This document shows, piece by piece, positions 53,173-63,855 of a stretch of 64,000 nucleotides of DNA. Source of the DNA: Lachnospiraceae bacterium. GTDB taxonomy: Bacteria; Bacillota; Clostridia; Lachnospirales; Lachnospiraceae. Within the stretch, counting starts at the first letter, position 1; every line of letters begins with the position of its first letter. The notes beneath the pieces are model-generated. The model was given only the letters and a program-made list of their open reading frames with translations, did no database searches and was not told the origin of the DNA. The stretch spans positions 62,001 to 126,000 of the forward strand of contig JAILNS010000033.1 in assembly GCA_024691305.1 (NCBI GenBank). The letters are read 5' to 3'. The position numbers and the translations under genes were made by a program.

Positions 53173-54102
53173 TTATTCTGCCTGCCATCTGCCGCAAGCC
53201 CCGCAGGGCAGTACAAGGTTTGAGCCGGATATTGGTAGCCCCAGCTCATCGGCGCTTGATTTTCCACCGAATTTAGGGGTAATGACCAGATCGGTCATTG
53301 CTTTTAATACTCCCGGCTGAAGTCCGGTTGTATATGAATTTATCAGGAAGAAGAGAGGTTTATCGGATAGAAGCTCCGAGGTTTTCCTGACCAGATCATA
53401 GACACAGTCTTCGATCTTCCATATTTCTCCCTTGGGGCCTCTGCCGTATGAAGGGGGATCCATTATGATCGCATCATACTTATTTCCCCTTCTTATTTCC
53501 CTTTCGGTAAATTTAAGACAGTCATCTACGAGCCAGCGGACCTGTCTGTCGATAACGTCTGAAGAAGATGCATTTTCTTTTGCCCAGTTGACCATACCCT
53601 TGGAGGCATCTACATGGGTAACCGAAGCACCGGCTTTGAGGGCGGATACCGTAGCACCTCCGGTGTAAGCAAAAAGATTGAGAAGTTTGACCGGATTGGT
53701 CAAACGTGACATGCCACCCGATGACCCGGATCCCTCGGATCCCTCAGCTGATATTCGCTTATTTGTTTCCTTATATATAAGGTCGGCAGCCCAGTCCCAG
53801 TTGGCAGCCTGCTCCGGGAATATTCCTGTGTGTTTAAAAGCAAACGGCTTTAAGTTAAAGATAAGTTCCTTATATTTTATGCGCCATTCCTCTGGAAGGT
53901 TTATAAATTCCCATTCACCTCCGCCTTTAGATGATCTGTGGTATCTGGCGTTTGGTTTTTTCCAGCCGGGATGGGATTTATCCGTTGTCCATATGACCTG
54001 GGGATCGGGACGTACCAGAATATAGTCTCCCCATCGTTCAAGTTTTTCTCCGTCCGAAGCATCCAGTACTTCGTAATCTTTCCAGTCTGATGCAGTGATC
54101 AT
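53173..54102 (-). CDS. Class I SAM-dependent (rRNA cytosine-C5 type) methyltransferase
   Basis: A 309-aa enzyme resembling the RlmI/RlmK-like methyltransferase group. AdoMet site LLNLFAYTGGATVSALKAGA near 143, VTHVDASKGMVNWAKEN, and the catalytic IMDPPSYGRGPKGEIWK near 220. No PUA domain is visible at the N-terminus. A short Gly/Ser-rich insert lies at about 121-133 (EGSEGSGSSGG). The exact RNA target is not certain. Confidence 0.87.
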   Translation of the reverse strand: MITASDWKDYEVLDASDGEKLERWGDYILVRPDPQVIWTTDKSHPGWKKPNARYHRSSKGGGEWEFINLPEEWRIKYKELIFNLKPFAFKHTGIFPEQAANWDWAADLIYKETNKRISAEGSEGSGSSGGMSRLTNPVKLLNLFAYTGGATVSALKAGASVTHVDASKGMVNWAKENASSSDVIDRQVRWLVDDCLKFTEREIRRGNKYDAIIMDPPSYGRGPKGEIWKIEDCVYDLVRKTSELLSDKPLFFLINSYTTGLQPGVLKAMTDLVITPKFGGKSSADELGLPISGSNLVLPCGACGRWQAE

Positions 54103-54297
54103 TGTTTCTTCCTATATAAAGGTGGTGTGTATATAATGTGGTATGTTTCGGTATATACACAAGATATACCTATTAATATGATTTAATATATTCCCGCGGC
54201 CCTTGACCGAGGCACAGTTCATAATATACCATATATACAGTGTTTTTGCGAAAAAACAAAAAAATTCTGATTTTCTTAAAAAAATCCTTGCATTTCC

Positions 54298-54326
54298 AAT
54301 ATTCAGCGTGTATACTTGTTCGTGCT
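54298..54326 (+). promoter_or_regulatory. Promoter of the S10-spc ribosomal protein operon
   Basis: TTGCAT at 54298-54303, exact 17-bp spacer, TATACT at 54321-54326, preceded by an A/T-rich run (A and T tracts from 54250) that looks like an UP element. Confidence 0.8.
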
Positions 54327-54552
54327 GTGACATTGATAGCTATGAAGCGTGAGGTTGCAGCCAAAAGAAGTCAAAACAGATTTCTCGATGGCTGGTTTTC
54401 CGTGGAGCGAATGTCAAGTTAGGAAACTGACGACAAGTCACTGTACCTGGTAATAGTCCGGCAGGGCCGGAAACGACGTGTGAGTCTTATTTTTTTGATC
54501 AGTTATGACACACACGGGAGAGTGTACAGTCACCGCTTGTTGTGCTTTCAAC

Positions 54553-54578
54553 AAAAGTGCGAAAAGGAGGCGACTTTT
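54553..54578 (+). promoter_or_regulatory. Hairpin holding the rpsJ ribosome binding site in its loop
   Basis: AAAAGT (54553-54558) pairs with ACTTTT (54573-54578), enclosing AAGGAGG (54564-54570). The left arm can instead pair upstream with GTGCTTT (54542-54548). The stem is short and A-U-rich; any switch is speculative. The ATG is 11 nt from the site. Confidence 0.45.
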
Positions 54579-54581
54579 TTT

Positions 54582-54899
54582 ATGGCAAGTCAGGTAATGA
54601 GAATCACACTCAAGGCTTATGATCACGAACTGGTGGATGCATCAGCTAAGAAGATCATTGAGACTGTAACTAAGAATGGTTCTACGGTAAGCGGTCCTGT
54701 TCCGCTTCCTACCAAGAAGGAAGTTGTAACCATTCTGCGTGCAACACACAAGTATAAGGATTCGAGAGAACAGTTCGAACAGAGAACTCATAAGAGACTC
54801 ATCGACATCATCACTCCTACCCAGAAGACTAAGGATGCACTTCAGAGACTTGAGATGCCTGCCGGTGTTGATATCAACGTCAAGATGATGACCAACTAA
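54582..54899 (+). CDS. rpsJ: 30S ribosomal protein S10
   Basis: First gene of the operon, 105 aa, also a NusB partner in antitermination. [20 protein letters not shown] opens the protein and [10 protein letters not shown] is conserved. ATG 54582 is chosen because of AAGGAGG upstream and the family's length; a longer frame from 54480 runs into the leader. Confidence 0.98.
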   Translation: MASQVMRITLKAYDHELVDASAKKIIETVTKNGSTVSGPVPLPTKKEVVTILRATHKYKDSREQFEQRTHKRLIDIITPTQKTKDALQRLEMPAGVDINVKMMTN

Positions 54900-54987
54900 G
54901 GTAAGCGAAGAAACGAAACAGAAACAGTAAACCACTCCCACTAGAATGCATGAGTTTTCATGCCGCTGTAGGAAACAAGGAGGAAAC

Positions 54988-55671
54988 ATGAAGAAAGCGA
55001 TTTTAGCGACGAAAGTCGGTATGACACAGATCTTCAACGAAGACGGAACACTTATTCCCGTAACCGTTCTGCAGGCAGGCCCTTGTGCCGTAACGCAGAT
55101 CAAGACTGTTGAGAATGATGGATACAGTGCGGTTCAGGTAGGTTTTGTTGATAAGAAAGAGAAGATCGTCAACAAGGATGCGAGCGGTAAGAAGTCTATA
55201 GTTAACAGACATGGTGTTAACAAGGCGGAAAAAGGTCATTTTGACAAGGCCGGCGTAACCAGCAAGAGATATGTCAGAGAGTTTAAATTTGAGAACGCTG
55301 ACGAATATGCAGTAGGAAGCGAGATCAAAGCTGACATTTTTGAAGAAGGCGATCACGTAGATGCATCTGCTATAAGCAAAGGTAAAGGATTCCAGGGTGC
55401 GATCAAGAGACTTGGTCAGCACAGAGGTCCCATGAAGCACGGTTCCAAATTCCACCGTCATCAGGGTTCCAACGGTGCCTGCTCTTCACCCAGCCGTGTA
55501 TTTAAGGGCAAAGGTATGCCCGGTCACATGGGATGCAAGAAGGTAACGGTACAGAACCTTACCGTAGTCAGAGTTGATGCTGATAAGAATCTGCTGCTTG
55601 TCAAGGGTGCCGTTCCCGGACCCAAGAAGGCACTGGTTACTATCAAAGAGACAACCAGAGCAGACGTATAA
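54988..55671 (+). CDS. rplC: 50S ribosomal protein L3
   Basis: 227 aa. [15 protein letters not shown] start and the [29 protein letters not shown] loop region (parts) are diagnostic; the glutamine methylated in some bacteria lies in the HRHQGS segment. ATG 54988 has AAGGAGG just upstream; a longer frame from 54946 is rejected. Confidence 0.98.
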   Translation: MKKAILATKVGMTQIFNEDGTLIPVTVLQAGPCAVTQIKTVENDGYSAVQVGFVDKKEKIVNKDASGKKSIVNRHGVNKAEKGHFDKAGVTSKRYVREFKFENADEYAVGSEIKADIFEEGDHVDASAISKGKGFQGAIKRLGQHRGPMKHGSKFHRHQGSNGACSSPSRVFKGKGMPGHMGCKKVTVQNLTVVRVDADKNLLLVKGAVPGPKKALVTIKETTRADV

Positions 55672-55693
55672 GAGGTGAAAGGAGGACCAAGCA

Positions 55694-56317
55694 GTGGCAA
55701 GCGTAGCTGTTTATGATATGAAAGGCAAGAAAGTCGACTCTATCGAGCTCGATGATGCCGTTTTCGGTGTAGAAATAAATGAACACCTTGTACACATGGC
55801 AGTTGTTCAGCAGTTAGCTAATAATCGCCAGGGTACACAGAAGGCTAAGACACGTTCCGAAGTTAGCGGCGGTGGTCGTAAGCCTTGGAGACAGAAGGGT
55901 ACCGGTCATGCAAGACAGGGTTCCATCAGAGCTCCCCAGTGGACAGGCGGCGGAGTTGTATTTGCCCCCGTACCGAGAGATTATTCTTTTAAAATGAATA
56001 AAAAAGAGAAGAGAGCAGCCTTAAAGAGCGCACTTACAGATAAGGTTGCATCAGAGAAGCTCATCGTTCTTGATAAGTTTGAACTTGATGAGTACAAGAC
56101 AAAGAAGGTAGTTGAGGTTCTTAACAACCTTAAGGTAGAAGGTAAGTCACTTATAGTTCTTTCCGATACCGACAGCAAGGTAGTAAAGAGCGCAGGCAAC
56201 ATCCCTTCGGTACAGACCGCACAGGTAGGTACTCTGAATGTATATGATGTAGTTAACAACGGCACACTTATCGTTACAAAAGATGCCGCATTAAAGATTC
56301 AGGAGGTGTATGCATAA
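55694..56317 (+). CDS. rplD: 50S ribosomal protein L4
   Basis: 207 aa, GTG start with GGAGG 8 nt upstream. The long internal loop ([20 protein letters not shown]) that lines the exit tunnel is intact. L4 represses the S10 operon in several bacteria, so it is a candidate ligand for the leader. Overlaps rplW by 1 bp. Confidence 0.98.
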   Translation: MASVAVYDMKGKKVDSIELDDAVFGVEINEHLVHMAVVQQLANNRQGTQKAKTRSEVSGGGRKPWRQKGTGHARQGSIRAPQWTGGGVVFAPVPRDYSFKMNKKEKRAALKSALTDKVASEKLIVLDKFELDEYKTKKVVEVLNNLKVEGKSLIVLSDTDSKVVKSAGNIPSVQTAQVGTLNVYDVVNNGTLIVTKDAALKIQEVYA

Positions 56318-56616
56318 TGGCAGCGATCCAGTATTATGATGTGATCCTTAAACCCGTGGTCACAGAGAAGAGCATGAATGCTATGGCTGAGAAGAAGTAC
56401 ACTTTTCTGGTACATCCCGAAGCAAACAAGAGCCAGATCAAGGAAGCTGTTGAGAAGATGTTTGACGGTGCTAAGGTAAAGAACGTCAACACCATGAAGC
56501 AGGATGGCAAGACCAAGAGACGTGGGATGGTTTACGGCAAGACAGCCAAGACCAAGAAAGCTATAGTTACTCTCACGGAAGACAGCAAAGACATCGAGAT
56601 CTTTGCAGGTCTCTAA
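56317..56616 (+). CDS. rplW: 50S ribosomal protein L23
   Basis: 99 aa; [16 protein letters not shown] near the start and the [18 protein letters not shown] loop are typical. Docking site for trigger factor and SRP on the ribosome. Start overlaps the rplD stop (TAATG). Confidence 0.98.
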   Translation: MAAIQYYDVILKPVVTEKSMNAMAEKKYTFLVHPEANKSQIKEAVEKMFDGAKVKNVNTMKQDGKTKRRGMVYGKTAKTKKAIVTLTEDSKDIEIFAGL

Positions 56617-56628
56617 AAGGAGGAAGCA

Positions 56629-57471
56629 ATGGGAATTAAGACATATAATCCGTATACACCTTCAAGAAGGAATATGACAGGCTCCGATTTCTCGGAGATA
56701 ACCAAGACAACTCCCGAGAAGGCCCTTACATATTCACTTAAGAAGACCGCAGGCCGTAACAACCAGGGTAAGATAACCGTAAGACATCACGGCGGCGGAA
56801 GCAGAAGGTTATATCGTAAGATCGATTTTAAGAGAAATAAAGATGGTATCGCTGCTAAGGTTATCGGCATCGAGTACGATCCCAACAGAACGGCAAATAT
56901 AGCACTTATATGCTATGAGGATGGAGAAAAGGCTTATATCCTTGCTCCCGAAGGCTTAAAGGACGGTATGAAGGTTATGAACGGCGAACACGCCGAAGTT
57001 CGTATCGGAAACTGCCTTCCTCTTGAGAATATCCCCGTAGGTACCATGGTTCACAATATCGAGCTTCTGCCCGGTAAAGGCGGCCAGATGGTAAGAGCAG
57101 CCGGTAACGGTGCGCAGGTTATGGCTAAGGAAGGTAAGTATGCAACACTTCGTCTTCCTTCAGGCGAGATGAGAATGGTTCCTATCGGATGCCGCGCATC
57201 CATCGGTGTTATCGGAAACGGCGAGCACAACCTGATCAATCTTGGTAAAGCAGGACGTAAGCGTCACATGGGTATCCGCCCTACAGTCCGCGGTTCGGTT
57301 ATGAACCCCAACGACCATCCGCACGGCGGTGGTGAGGGACGCGCACCTATCGGACGTCCCGGTCCCAGTACTCCTTGGGGTAAACCCGCAATGGGACTTA
57401 AGACCCGCAAGAAGAAAAAAGCTTCTAACAAGATGATAGTAAGACGCCGCGATGGTAAGGCAATCAAGTAA
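56629..57471 (+). CDS. rplB: 50S ribosomal protein L2
   Basis: 280 aa; [16 protein letters not shown] opening and the conserved C-terminal [18 protein letters not shown] with the His near the peptidyl-transferase centre. AAAGGAGG precedes the start. Confidence 0.98.
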   Translation: MGIKTYNPYTPSRRNMTGSDFSEITKTTPEKALTYSLKKTAGRNNQGKITVRHHGGGSRRLYRKIDFKRNKDGIAAKVIGIEYDPNRTANIALICYEDGEKAYILAPEGLKDGMKVMNGEHAEVRIGNCLPLENIPVGTMVHNIELLPGKGGQMVRAAGNGAQVMAKEGKYATLRLPSGEMRMVPIGCRASIGVIGNGEHNLINLGKAGRKRHMGIRPTVRGSVMNPNDHPHGGGEGRAPIGRPGPSTPWGKPAMGLKTRKKKKASNKMIVRRRDGKAIK

Positions 57472-57485
57472 GGAGGAAGAAATTA

Positions 57486-57767
57486 ATGTCTAGATCACTT
57501 AAAAAAGGACCTTTCGCAGACGAGAGCCTGCTTAAAAAAGTAGATGCACTCAATGCTTCCGGCGACAAGTCTGTAATCAAGACCTGGTCACGCCGTTCCA
57601 CAATCTTTCCTTCCTTCGTAGGACACACTATTGCGGTTCACGATGGCAGAAAGCATGTGCCGGTATATGTTACAGAAGATATGGTAGGTCATAAACTGGG
57701 CGAGTTTGTTGCAACCAGAACCTACAGAGGTCACGACAAGGACGAGCGCAAGTCCAAGGTTAAATAA
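57486..57767 (+). CDS. rpsS: 30S ribosomal protein S19
   Basis: 93 aa; [15 protein letters not shown] opening, [19 protein letters not shown] in the middle. AAGGAGG precedes the ATG. Confidence 0.98.
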   Translation: MSRSLKKGPFADESLLKKVDALNASGDKSVIKTWSRRSTIFPSFVGHTIAVHDGRKHVPVYVTEDMVGHKLGEFVATRTYRGHDKDERKSKVK

Positions 57768-57784
57768 GAAGGAGGCATACATCT

Positions 57785-58171
57785 ATGGCTAAAGGACATA
57801 GATCTCAGATAAAGAGAGAGAGAAACGCAAATAAAGATACAAGGCCCTCCGCTAAGCTGAGCTTCGCAAGGGTTTCAGTACAGAAGGCCTGCTTTGTACT
57901 CGATGCGATCCGCGGTAAAGATGTAGAGACCGCGCTCGGAATCTTAGAGTACAATCCCAGATACGCATCATCACTTATCAAGAAGTTGCTCGAGTCTGCA
58001 ATAGCAAACGCAGAAAACAACAACGGAATGAGCCGTGATAATCTCTATGTCGCAGAATGCTATGCGAACAAGGGACCGACCATGAAGAGAATCCAGCCCA
58101 GAGCACAGGGCAGAGCTTACAGGATTGAGAAACGTACCAGCCATATAACACTGGTTCTCGACGAGAGATGA
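57785..58171 (+). CDS. rplV: 50S ribosomal protein L22
   Basis: 128 aa; [26 protein letters not shown] opening (parts) and the C-terminal hairpin [18 protein letters not shown] that reaches the exit tunnel and binds macrolides. No insertion or deletion is seen in that hairpin. Confidence 0.97.
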   Translation: MAKGHRSQIKRERNANKDTRPSAKLSFARVSVQKACFVLDAIRGKDVETALGILEYNPRYASSLIKKLLESAIANAENNNGMSRDNLYVAECYANKGPTMKRIQPRAQGRAYRIEKRTSHITLVLDER

Positions 58172-58199
58172 TCGGTTACCGATACGAAAGGAGAAATTA

Positions 58200-58859
58200 A
58201 TGGGACAGAAAGTTAATCCTCACGGTTTAAGAGTGGGTGTCATCAAAGATTGGGATTCCAGATGGTACGCAGACGACAAAGAGTTCGCAGATAATCTGGT
58301 TGAAGATTACAACATCAGAGAATTCCTTAAGAAGAAACTTTTCAGCGCAGGTGTTTCCAAGATAGAGATCGAGAGAGCATCTGACAGAGCAAAAGTAATA
58401 ATCTATACAGCTAAGCCCGGTATCGTTATCGGTAAGGGTGGTGCAGAGATAGAAGTTCTCAAAAAAGAACTTTCCAAGTTTACAGATAAGAAGCTGACTG
58501 TAGATATCAAAGAGATCAAGAAGCCCGATAGGGATGCTCAGCTTGTAGCTGAGAACATCGCAGGTCAGCTTGAGAACCGTGTATCGTTCAGACGTGCAAT
58601 GAAGTCATGCATGGGCAGAACAATGAAGGCCGGTGCTCTTGGAATCAAGGCAGCCGTTGCAGGAAGACTTGGCGGTGCCGACATGGCCCGTACCGAGTTC
58701 TATTCTGAAGGTACTATTCCGCTTCAGACACTTCGTGCAGATATCGACTACGGATTCGCAGAAGCTGATACGACCTACGGCAAGGTCGGAGTTAAGGTTT
58801 GGATCTACAAAGGTGAGATCCTTCCTACCAAATCCAATGAGGAAGGGAGCGATAAATAA
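58200..58859 (+). CDS. rpsC: 30S ribosomal protein S3
   Basis: 219 aa; [19 protein letters not shown] opening, KH domain with the [11 protein letters not shown] loop, and C-terminal domain [15 protein letters not shown]. Overlaps rplP by 1 bp. Confidence 0.98.
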   Translation: MGQKVNPHGLRVGVIKDWDSRWYADDKEFADNLVEDYNIREFLKKKLFSAGVSKIEIERASDRAKVIIYTAKPGIVIGKGGAEIEVLKKELSKFTDKKLTVDIKEIKKPDRDAQLVAENIAGQLENRVSFRRAMKSCMGRTMKAGALGIKAAVAGRLGGADMARTEFYSEGTIPLQTLRADIDYGFAEADTTYGKVGVKVWIYKGEILPTKSNEEGSDK

Positions 58860-59296
58860 TGTTAATGCCAAAAAGAGTAAAACGTCGTAAGCAGTTCCGC
58901 GGAAGCATGGCCGGCAAGGCTACACGCGGCAACACGATTACATACGGTGAATACGGTATCGTCGCTACCGAGCCCTGCTGGATCAAATCCAATCAGATAG
59001 AGGCAGCGCGTGTTGCTATCAACCGTTACGTAAAGCGTGGTGGTAAGGTTTGGATCAAGATTTTCCCTGACAAGCCTGTAACTGCCAAACCTGCCGAGAC
59101 CCGAATGGGTTCCGGAAAAGGTACTTTAGAGTACTGGGTAGCTGTTGTTAAACCGGGACGTGTAATGTTTGAGATCGCCGGAGTACCCGAAGAAGTAGCT
59201 AAGGAAGCTCTGAGACTCGCAACACATAAACTTCCCTGCAAGTGTAAGATCGTATCTAAAGCCGATCTGGAAGGCGGTGCTGCAAATGAAAACTAA
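58859..59296 (+). CDS. rplP: 50S ribosomal protein L16
   Basis: 145 aa; [16 protein letters not shown] opening, [22 protein letters not shown] near the end. Start overlaps rpsC (TAATG). Its 3' end overlaps rpmC by 11 bp. Confidence 0.97.
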   Translation: MLMPKRVKRRKQFRGSMAGKATRGNTITYGEYGIVATEPCWIKSNQIEAARVAINRYVKRGGKVWIKIFPDKPVTAKPAETRMGSGKGTLEYWVAVVKPGRVMFEIAGVPEEVAKEALRLATHKLPCKCKIVSKADLEGGAANEN

Positions 59297-59492
59297 TAAA
59301 TATACAGCTGAGCTGACAACCAAGACCGATGCGGAACTGGCGCAGGCTTTAACAGATGCTAAGAAAGAACTGTTCAACCTTCGTTTCCAGAACGCTACCA
59401 ACCAGCTTGACAATACAGCAAGAATTAAGGAAGTCAGAAGAAACATCGCCAGAATACAGACTGTAATAACTCAGAAGGCAAAAGAAGCTTAA
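59286..59492 (+). CDS. rpmC: 50S ribosomal protein L29
   Basis: 68 aa two-helix protein: [20 protein letters not shown] and [20 protein letters not shown] 59286 lies inside the end of rplP with GGAAGG upstream; a slightly longer frame from 59277 is less likely. Confidence 0.95.
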   Translation: MKTNKYTAELTTKTDAELAQALTDAKKELFNLRFQNATNQLDNTARIKEVRRNIARIQTVITQKAKEA

Positions 59493-59522
59493 TTCGCATT
59501 GTCAACGGAAAGGAGAAAAGCA

Positions 59523-59777
59523 GTGGAAAGGAATTTAAGAAAGACCCGTATCGGCAAGGTCACCAGTAATAAGATGGATAAGACCGTTGTTGTTGCAATC
59601 GAGGATCATGTTAAGCATCCTCTTTATAATAAGATCGTGAAGAGGACATACAAGCTCAAAGCTCATGACGAAAACAATGAGTGCAACATAGGCGATACCG
59701 TTAAGGTTATGGAGACAAGACCTCTGTCCAAAGATAAGAGATGGAGACTTGTTGAGATCGTAGAGAGAGCAAAATAA
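59523..59777 (+). CDS. rpsQ: 30S ribosomal protein S17
   Basis: 84 aa; the family start [20 protein letters not shown] matches exactly from the GTG at 59523, which follows AAGGAG by 7 nt. The frame is open further upstream, but that would put the ribosome binding site inside the gene. Confidence 0.96.
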   Translation: MERNLRKTRIGKVTSNKMDKTVVVAIEDHVKHPLYNKIVKRTYKLKAHDENNECNIGDTVKVMETRPLSKDKRWRLVEIVERAK

Positions 59778-59789
59778 GGAGAGTTAATC

Positions 59790-60158
59790 ATGATTCAACA
59801 GGAAAGCAGACTAAAGGTAGCTGATAACACCGGTGCCAAAGAGCTTCTCTGCATCAGAGTTACCGGCGGATCAACCAGAAGATATGCAAATATCGGTGAT
59901 GTTATCGTAGCTACTGTTAAAGATGCAACACCCGGCGGCGTTGTTAAAAAGGGTGAAGTTGTCAAAGCAGTCGTAGTTCGTACCGTTAAGGGCGCACACC
60001 GTAAAGACGGCTCATACATCAGATTTGACGAGAATGCTGCCGTTATTATCAGGGATGACAAGACTCCCAGAGGTACACGTATTTTTGGACCCGTAGCAAG
60101 AGAACTTCGTGACAAGCAGTTCATGAAAATAGTTTCACTTGCTCCCGAAGTATTATAA
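59790..60158 (+). CDS. rplN: 50S ribosomal protein L14
   Basis: 122 aa, the family's standard length; [20 protein letters not shown] opening and [13 protein letters not shown] near the end. Starts 12 bp after rpsQ. Confidence 0.98.
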   Translation: MIQQESRLKVADNTGAKELLCIRVTGGSTRRYANIGDVIVATVKDATPGGVVKKGEVVKAVVVRTVKGAHRKDGSYIRFDENAAVIIRDDKTPRGTRIFGPVARELRDKQFMKIVSLAPEVL

Positions 60159-60170
60159 GGAGGACTTGTA

Positions 60171-60482
60171 ATGGCAACTTGTAAGATAAAAAAGGGTGAT
60201 ACCGTAAAGGTCATCGCCGGAAAAGATAAAGACAGAGAGGGCAAAGTTCTCTCGGTTGATCCCGCTAAGGGCAAGGTTGTCGTAGAAGGTATCAACATGA
60301 TGACAAAGCATGAGAAACCTTCAGCAGCAAATGCAAACGGCGGTATCGTACAGAAGGAAGCACCCCTTGATATTTCCAACGTAATGTATATGTATAAGGG
60401 CAAGGCAACAAGAGTTGGATTTGAGATCAAGGATGGCAAAAAAGTCCGCGTAGCCAAGTCTACCGGTGATGTCATTGATTGA
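60171..60482 (+). CDS. rplX: 50S ribosomal protein L24
   Basis: 103 aa; KOW motif [21 protein letters not shown]. Assembly-initiating large-subunit protein. AAGGAGG precedes the ATG. Confidence 0.98.
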   Translation: MATCKIKKGDTVKVIAGKDKDREGKVLSVDPAKGKVVVEGINMMTKHEKPSAANANGGIVQKEAPLDISNVMYMYKGKATRVGFEIKDGKKVRVAKSTGDVID

Positions 60483-60502
60483 TGATATTAGGAGGTAAGA
60501 AA

Positions 60503-61045
60503 TTGAGCAGCAGACTTAAAGAAACATATAAAAATGAGATCATGGATGCCATGACATCCAAGTTTGGCTACAAAAATGTTATGCAGGTTCCCAAGATCGA
60601 CAAGATCGTTGTTAACATGGGCGTAGGCGAAGCTAAGGACAATGCTAAGGTTCTTGAAGGAGCCGTAGCAGATATGGAAACAATCACAGGACAGAAGGCA
60701 GTCATCACTCGTGCCAAGAACTCTATTGCAAACTTCAAGATAAGAGAAGGTATGGCTATCGGTTGCAAGACTACCTTAAGGGGCGACAAGATGTATGAGT
60801 TTTTGGATCGTCTGGTCAATCTGGCACTGCCCCGTGTACGTGACTTCAGAGGTGTAGATCCTAACTCTTTCGATGGCAGAGGAAACTATGCACTCGGTAT
60901 CAAAGAGCAGTTGATCTTCCCTGAGATCGAGTATGACAAGGTTGATAAGGTCAGAGGTATGGATATCATCATCGTTACCACTGCCCAGACAGATGAAGAG
61001 GCAAGAGAACTTTTGAGACTCTTCGGTATGCCGTTTGCCAGATAA
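60503..61045 (+). CDS. rplE: 50S ribosomal protein L5
   Basis: 180 aa from a TTG start. AGGAGG lies 7 nt before TTG 60503 and the product then begins [16 protein letters not shown] like other L5 proteins at the normal length. The upstream in-frame start at 60479 would add eight residues containing the ribosome binding site itself. Binds 5S rRNA. Confidence 0.95.
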   Translation: MSSRLKETYKNEIMDAMTSKFGYKNVMQVPKIDKIVVNMGVGEAKDNAKVLEGAVADMETITGQKAVITRAKNSIANFKIREGMAIGCKTTLRGDKMYEFLDRLVNLALPRVRDFRGVDPNSFDGRGNYALGIKEQLIFPEIEYDKVDKVRGMDIIIVTTAQTDEEARELLRLFGMPFAR

Positions 61046-61056
61046 GGAGGAATTTC

Positions 61057-61242
61057 ATGGCTAAAACATCTATGAAAGTTAAACAGCAGCGTAAGCCCAA
61101 ATTCTCTACAAGAGAATATACCCGCTGTAGAATTTGCGGTCGCCCGCATTCAGTACTTAGAAAATACGGAATCTGCAGAGTTTGCTTCCGTGAACTGGCT
61201 TACAAGGGACAGATACCCGGTGTAAAGAAAGCCAGCTGGTAA
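61057..61242 (+). CDS. rpsN: 30S ribosomal protein S14, short zinc-binding type (type Z)
   Basis: 61 aa with two Cys-x2-Cys pairs (CRICG and CRVC), the zinc form. Firmicutes often keep a zinc-free paralog under Zur control; none is in this window. AAGGAGG precedes the ATG. Confidence 0.98.
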   Translation: MAKTSMKVKQQRKPKFSTREYTRCRICGRPHSVLRKYGICRVCFRELAYKGQIPGVKKASW

Positions 61243-61279
61243 ACTCGTAAGTAAAGAATAGTTAAGGAGGCAAAATCAA

Positions 61280-61681
61280 ATGACAATGAGCGATCCTATT
61301 GCAGATATGCTTACCAGAATCCGTAATGCAAATACTGCAAAACATGATACGGTTGACGTTCCTTCGTCAAAGATGAAGCAGGCTATCGCCGATATTCTTC
61401 TTGAAGAAGGTTATATCAAAAAGTATGAGCTGGTTGATGCCGGCAGTTTCAAGAATATCCACATCACACTTAAGTACGGTGAGGATAAGAATGATAAGAT
61501 AATAAGCGGTATCAAGAGGATATCCAAGCCCGGTCTGCGTGTATATGCAGGCAAGGATGAACTTCCTAAAGTGCTTGGCGGACTCGGTATTGCGATAATA
61601 TCAACAAACCAGGGCGTTGTTACCGACAAGAAGGCAAGAGAACTTCAGGTCGGTGGTGAAGTATTAGCCTTTGTTTGGTAA
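61280..61681 (+). CDS. rpsH: 30S ribosomal protein S8
   Basis: 133 aa; [20 protein letters not shown] and the C-terminal [25 protein letters not shown] is 9 nt before ATG 61280; ATG 61286 would also fit. Confidence 0.97.
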   Translation: MTMSDPIADMLTRIRNANTAKHDTVDVPSSKMKQAIADILLEEGYIKKYELVDAGSFKNIHITLKYGEDKNDKIISGIKRISKPGLRVYAGKDELPKVLGGLGIAIISTNQGVVTDKKARELQVGGEVLAFVW

Positions 61682-61742
61682 TTAAGCCACGAAATACAAT
61701 TATGTATTTTGAACAGATTAAAAATATTTAGGAGGTACGGGC

Positions 61743-62285
61743 ATGTCACGTATAGGAAGAATGCCAATCGCCATACCTGCGGGTGTTAACGTAGATGTGG
61801 CAGAAAATAACACTGTGACTGTAAAGGGTCCCAAAGGGGAGCTTAAAAGAACACTTCCCTCTGAGATGGAGATCAAGATGGAGGACGGTCAGCTTACCGT
61901 CGCTCGTCCCAACGATCTTAAGAAGATGAAATCATTACACGGTCTTACAAGAACACTGATCAACAACATGATCGTAGGTGTGACCGATGGTTATGAGAAG
62001 AAGCTCGAGGTAAACGGTGTAGGTTACAGAGCATCCAAGTCAGGTAAGACACTGACCCTGAATCTGGGTTACTCTCATCCTGTAGAGATGACTGACCCTG
62101 AAGGTATCGAGACTGTTTTGGAAGGTCAGAATATCATCATAGTCAAGGGCATCGATAAGGAAAAAGTAGGACAGTTTGCAGCAGAGATCAGAGACAAGAG
62201 AAGACCTGAACCTTACAAGGGCAAGGGTATCAAGTATGCTGATGAGACTATCCGTCGCAAAGCCGGTAAAGCCGGTAAGAAATAA
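61743..62285 (+). CDS. rplF: 50S ribosomal protein L6
   Basis: 180 aa; [18 protein letters not shown] opening and the C-terminal [16 protein letters not shown]. Strong AGGAGG site. Confidence 0.98.
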   Translation: MSRIGRMPIAIPAGVNVDVAENNTVTVKGPKGELKRTLPSEMEIKMEDGQLTVARPNDLKKMKSLHGLTRTLINNMIVGVTDGYEKKLEVNGVGYRASKSGKTLTLNLGYSHPVEMTDPEGIETVLEGQNIIIVKGIDKEKVGQFAAEIRDKRRPEPYKGKGIKYADETIRRKAGKAGKK

Positions 62286-62305
62286 TAGATAAGGAGAGTA
62301 TAAAG

Positions 62306-62674
62306 ATGGTCAGGAAAGAATCAAGACAAGAAATCCGTGCTAAGAAGCACAGAAGAATGCGTAACCATTTAAGCGGCACAGCAGCAAGACCGAGACTGGC
62401 AGTATTCAGAAGCAACCAGCATATGTATGCTCAAATTATCGACGACACTGCAGGTAATACACTCGTTTCCGCTTCCACTCTTGAAAAAGAGGTACAGGCT
62501 GAACTTAAGAAGACAAATGATGTCGAAGCGGCAGCTTACCTTGGATCCGTTATCGGCAAGAGAGCCGTAGATGCGGGTATCAAAGAAGTAGTATTCGACA
62601 GAGGCGGCTTTATATATCAGGGCAAGATCGCAGCACTCGCTGAGGCAGCCAGAGAAGCCGGACTGGAATTCTAA
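62306..62674 (+). CDS. rplR: 50S ribosomal protein L18
   Basis: 122 aa; [19 protein letters not shown] and [22 protein letters not shown]. 5S rRNA-binding partner of L5. Confidence 0.98.
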   Translation: MVRKESRQEIRAKKHRRMRNHLSGTAARPRLAVFRSNQHMYAQIIDDTAGNTLVSASTLEKEVQAELKKTNDVEAAAYLGSVIGKRAVDAGIKEVVFDRGGFIYQGKIAALAEAAREAGLEF

Positions 62675-62690
62675 GAGGAAGGAGACGATA

Positions 62691-63200
62691 ATGAAACACA
62701 CTATCATAGATGCTAGTCAGTTAGAGTTAAATGATAAAGTTGTTGCCATAAAGCGTGTTACCAAGACCGTTAAAGGTGGACGTAGCATGAGATTTACAGC
62801 TCTCGTAGTTGTTGGTGACGGCAACGGTCATGTAGGCGCAGGCTTAGGTAAGGCAGTGGAAATACCTGAAGCTATCCGTAAGGGAAAAGAGGATGCAGTT
62901 AAGCACCTTGTAGAGGTTGCTATGGATGAGAACTCATCACTGACTCATGATACAATAGGTAAATACGGTTCGGCTAACGTTCTGTTAAAGAAAGCTCCCG
63001 AAGGTACAGGTATCATCGCAGGTGGTCCTGCCCGTGTTGTATGTGAGCTTGCTGGAATCAGAAATATCCGTACCAAGTCCCTGGGATCTAACAACAAGCA
63101 GAATGTAGTCCTTGCAACAATTCAGGGTCTTACATCGCTTATGACTCCTGAGGATGTAGCCAGGAAGCGCGGCAAATCCGTTGCCGAGATCCTGGGCTGA
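62691..63200 (+). CDS. rpsE: 30S ribosomal protein S5
   Basis: 169 aa; the decoding-site loop [14 protein letters not shown] [19 protein letters not shown] and [19 protein letters not shown] are conserved; no known spectinomycin-resistance change is obvious in the KGG loop. Confidence 0.98.
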   Translation: MKHTIIDASQLELNDKVVAIKRVTKTVKGGRSMRFTALVVVGDGNGHVGAGLGKAVEIPEAIRKGKEDAVKHLVEVAMDENSSLTHDTIGKYGSANVLLKKAPEGTGIIAGGPARVVCELAGIRNIRTKSLGSNNKQNVVLATIQGLTSLMTPEDVARKRGKSVAEILG

Positions 63201-63214
63201 GAAAGGAGTAAACA

Positions 63215-63415
63215 ATGGCCGGAAAGAAAAAAGCAGCAACTATAAAGGTTACTCTTGTGAAGTCACCTATAGGTGCTATTCCCAAGCAGAGAGCTACAGT
63301 TGAAGCTATGGGACTTCATAAATTACACCAGACAGTAGAATTACCTGACAACGACGCTACAAGAGGTCAGATCAAGAAGGTTTGTCATTTAGTCGCAGTA
63401 GAGGAGGAAGCATAA
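63215..63415 (+). CDS. rpmD: 50S ribosomal protein L30
   Basis: 66 aa; [20 protein letters not shown] and [18 protein letters not shown]. Its stop overlaps the rplO start by 1 bp. Confidence 0.97.
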   Translation: MAGKKKAATIKVTLVKSPIGAIPKQRATVEAMGLHKLHQTVELPDNDATRGQIKKVCHLVAVEEEA

Positions 63416-63855
63416 TGGAATTATCTAATTTACAGCCTGCAGCCGGATCCAAGCAAAGCGACAACTTCAGACGCGGACGCGGACATGGTTCGGGTAACGG
63501 AAAGACAGCCGGTAAGGGACATAAGGGTCAGAAAGCACGTTCAGGTGCACCCAGGATCGGTTTCGAAGGTGGTCAGATGCCTCTTTACCGCAGACTTCCC
63601 AAGAGAGGCTTTAAGAACAGAAATTCAAAAGAGATCATTGCTATAAACGTTAGTGCATTGGAAGTATTTGATAATGGCGCAGAGGTAGGGGTAAATGAAC
63701 TCCTCGAGCGCGGAATTATCAACAAGGCAGCTGATGGCGTAAAGATTCTTGGTAACGGAGAGCTTACCAAAAAGCTTAGTGTCAAAGTAAATGCATATAG
63801 CGAATCTGCAAAAGAAAAGATTGAGGCACTGGGCGGAACAGCAGAGGTGATCTAA
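63415..63855 (+). CDS. rplO: 50S ribosomal protein L15
   Basis: 146 aa; [14 protein letters not shown] opening and the glycine/lysine-rich [17 protein letters not shown] segment. ATG 63415 overlaps the rpmD stop, with GAGGAGG just upstream. Followed directly by secY with a 1-bp overlap. Confidence 0.97.
   Translation: MELSNLQPAAGSKQSDNFRRGRGHGSGNGKTAGKGHKGQKARSGAPRIGFEGGQMPLYRRLPKRGFKNRNSKEIIAINVSALEVFDNGAEVGVNELLERGIINKAADGVKILGNGELTKKLSVKVNAYSESAKEKIEALGGTAEVI

Larger units (their letters stand above)
54103..54581. other. Divergent region and leader of the S10 operon
   Basis: No protein gene is visible. The left part (to about 54290) is AT-rich. A strong promoter lies at 54298-54326, and from about 54333 a roughly 250-nt untranslated leader runs to rpsJ. 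Structures in it: perfect hairpin TCCGGC / GCCGGA (54457-54471), a U-rich run TTATTTTTTT (54487-54496), long-range complementarity CTGTAC (54441-54446) with GTACAG (54524-54529), and two mutually exclusive small hairpins around the rpsJ ribosome binding site. The S10 operon is autoregulated in many bacteria; I could not assign a named leader family. Confidence 0.55.
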
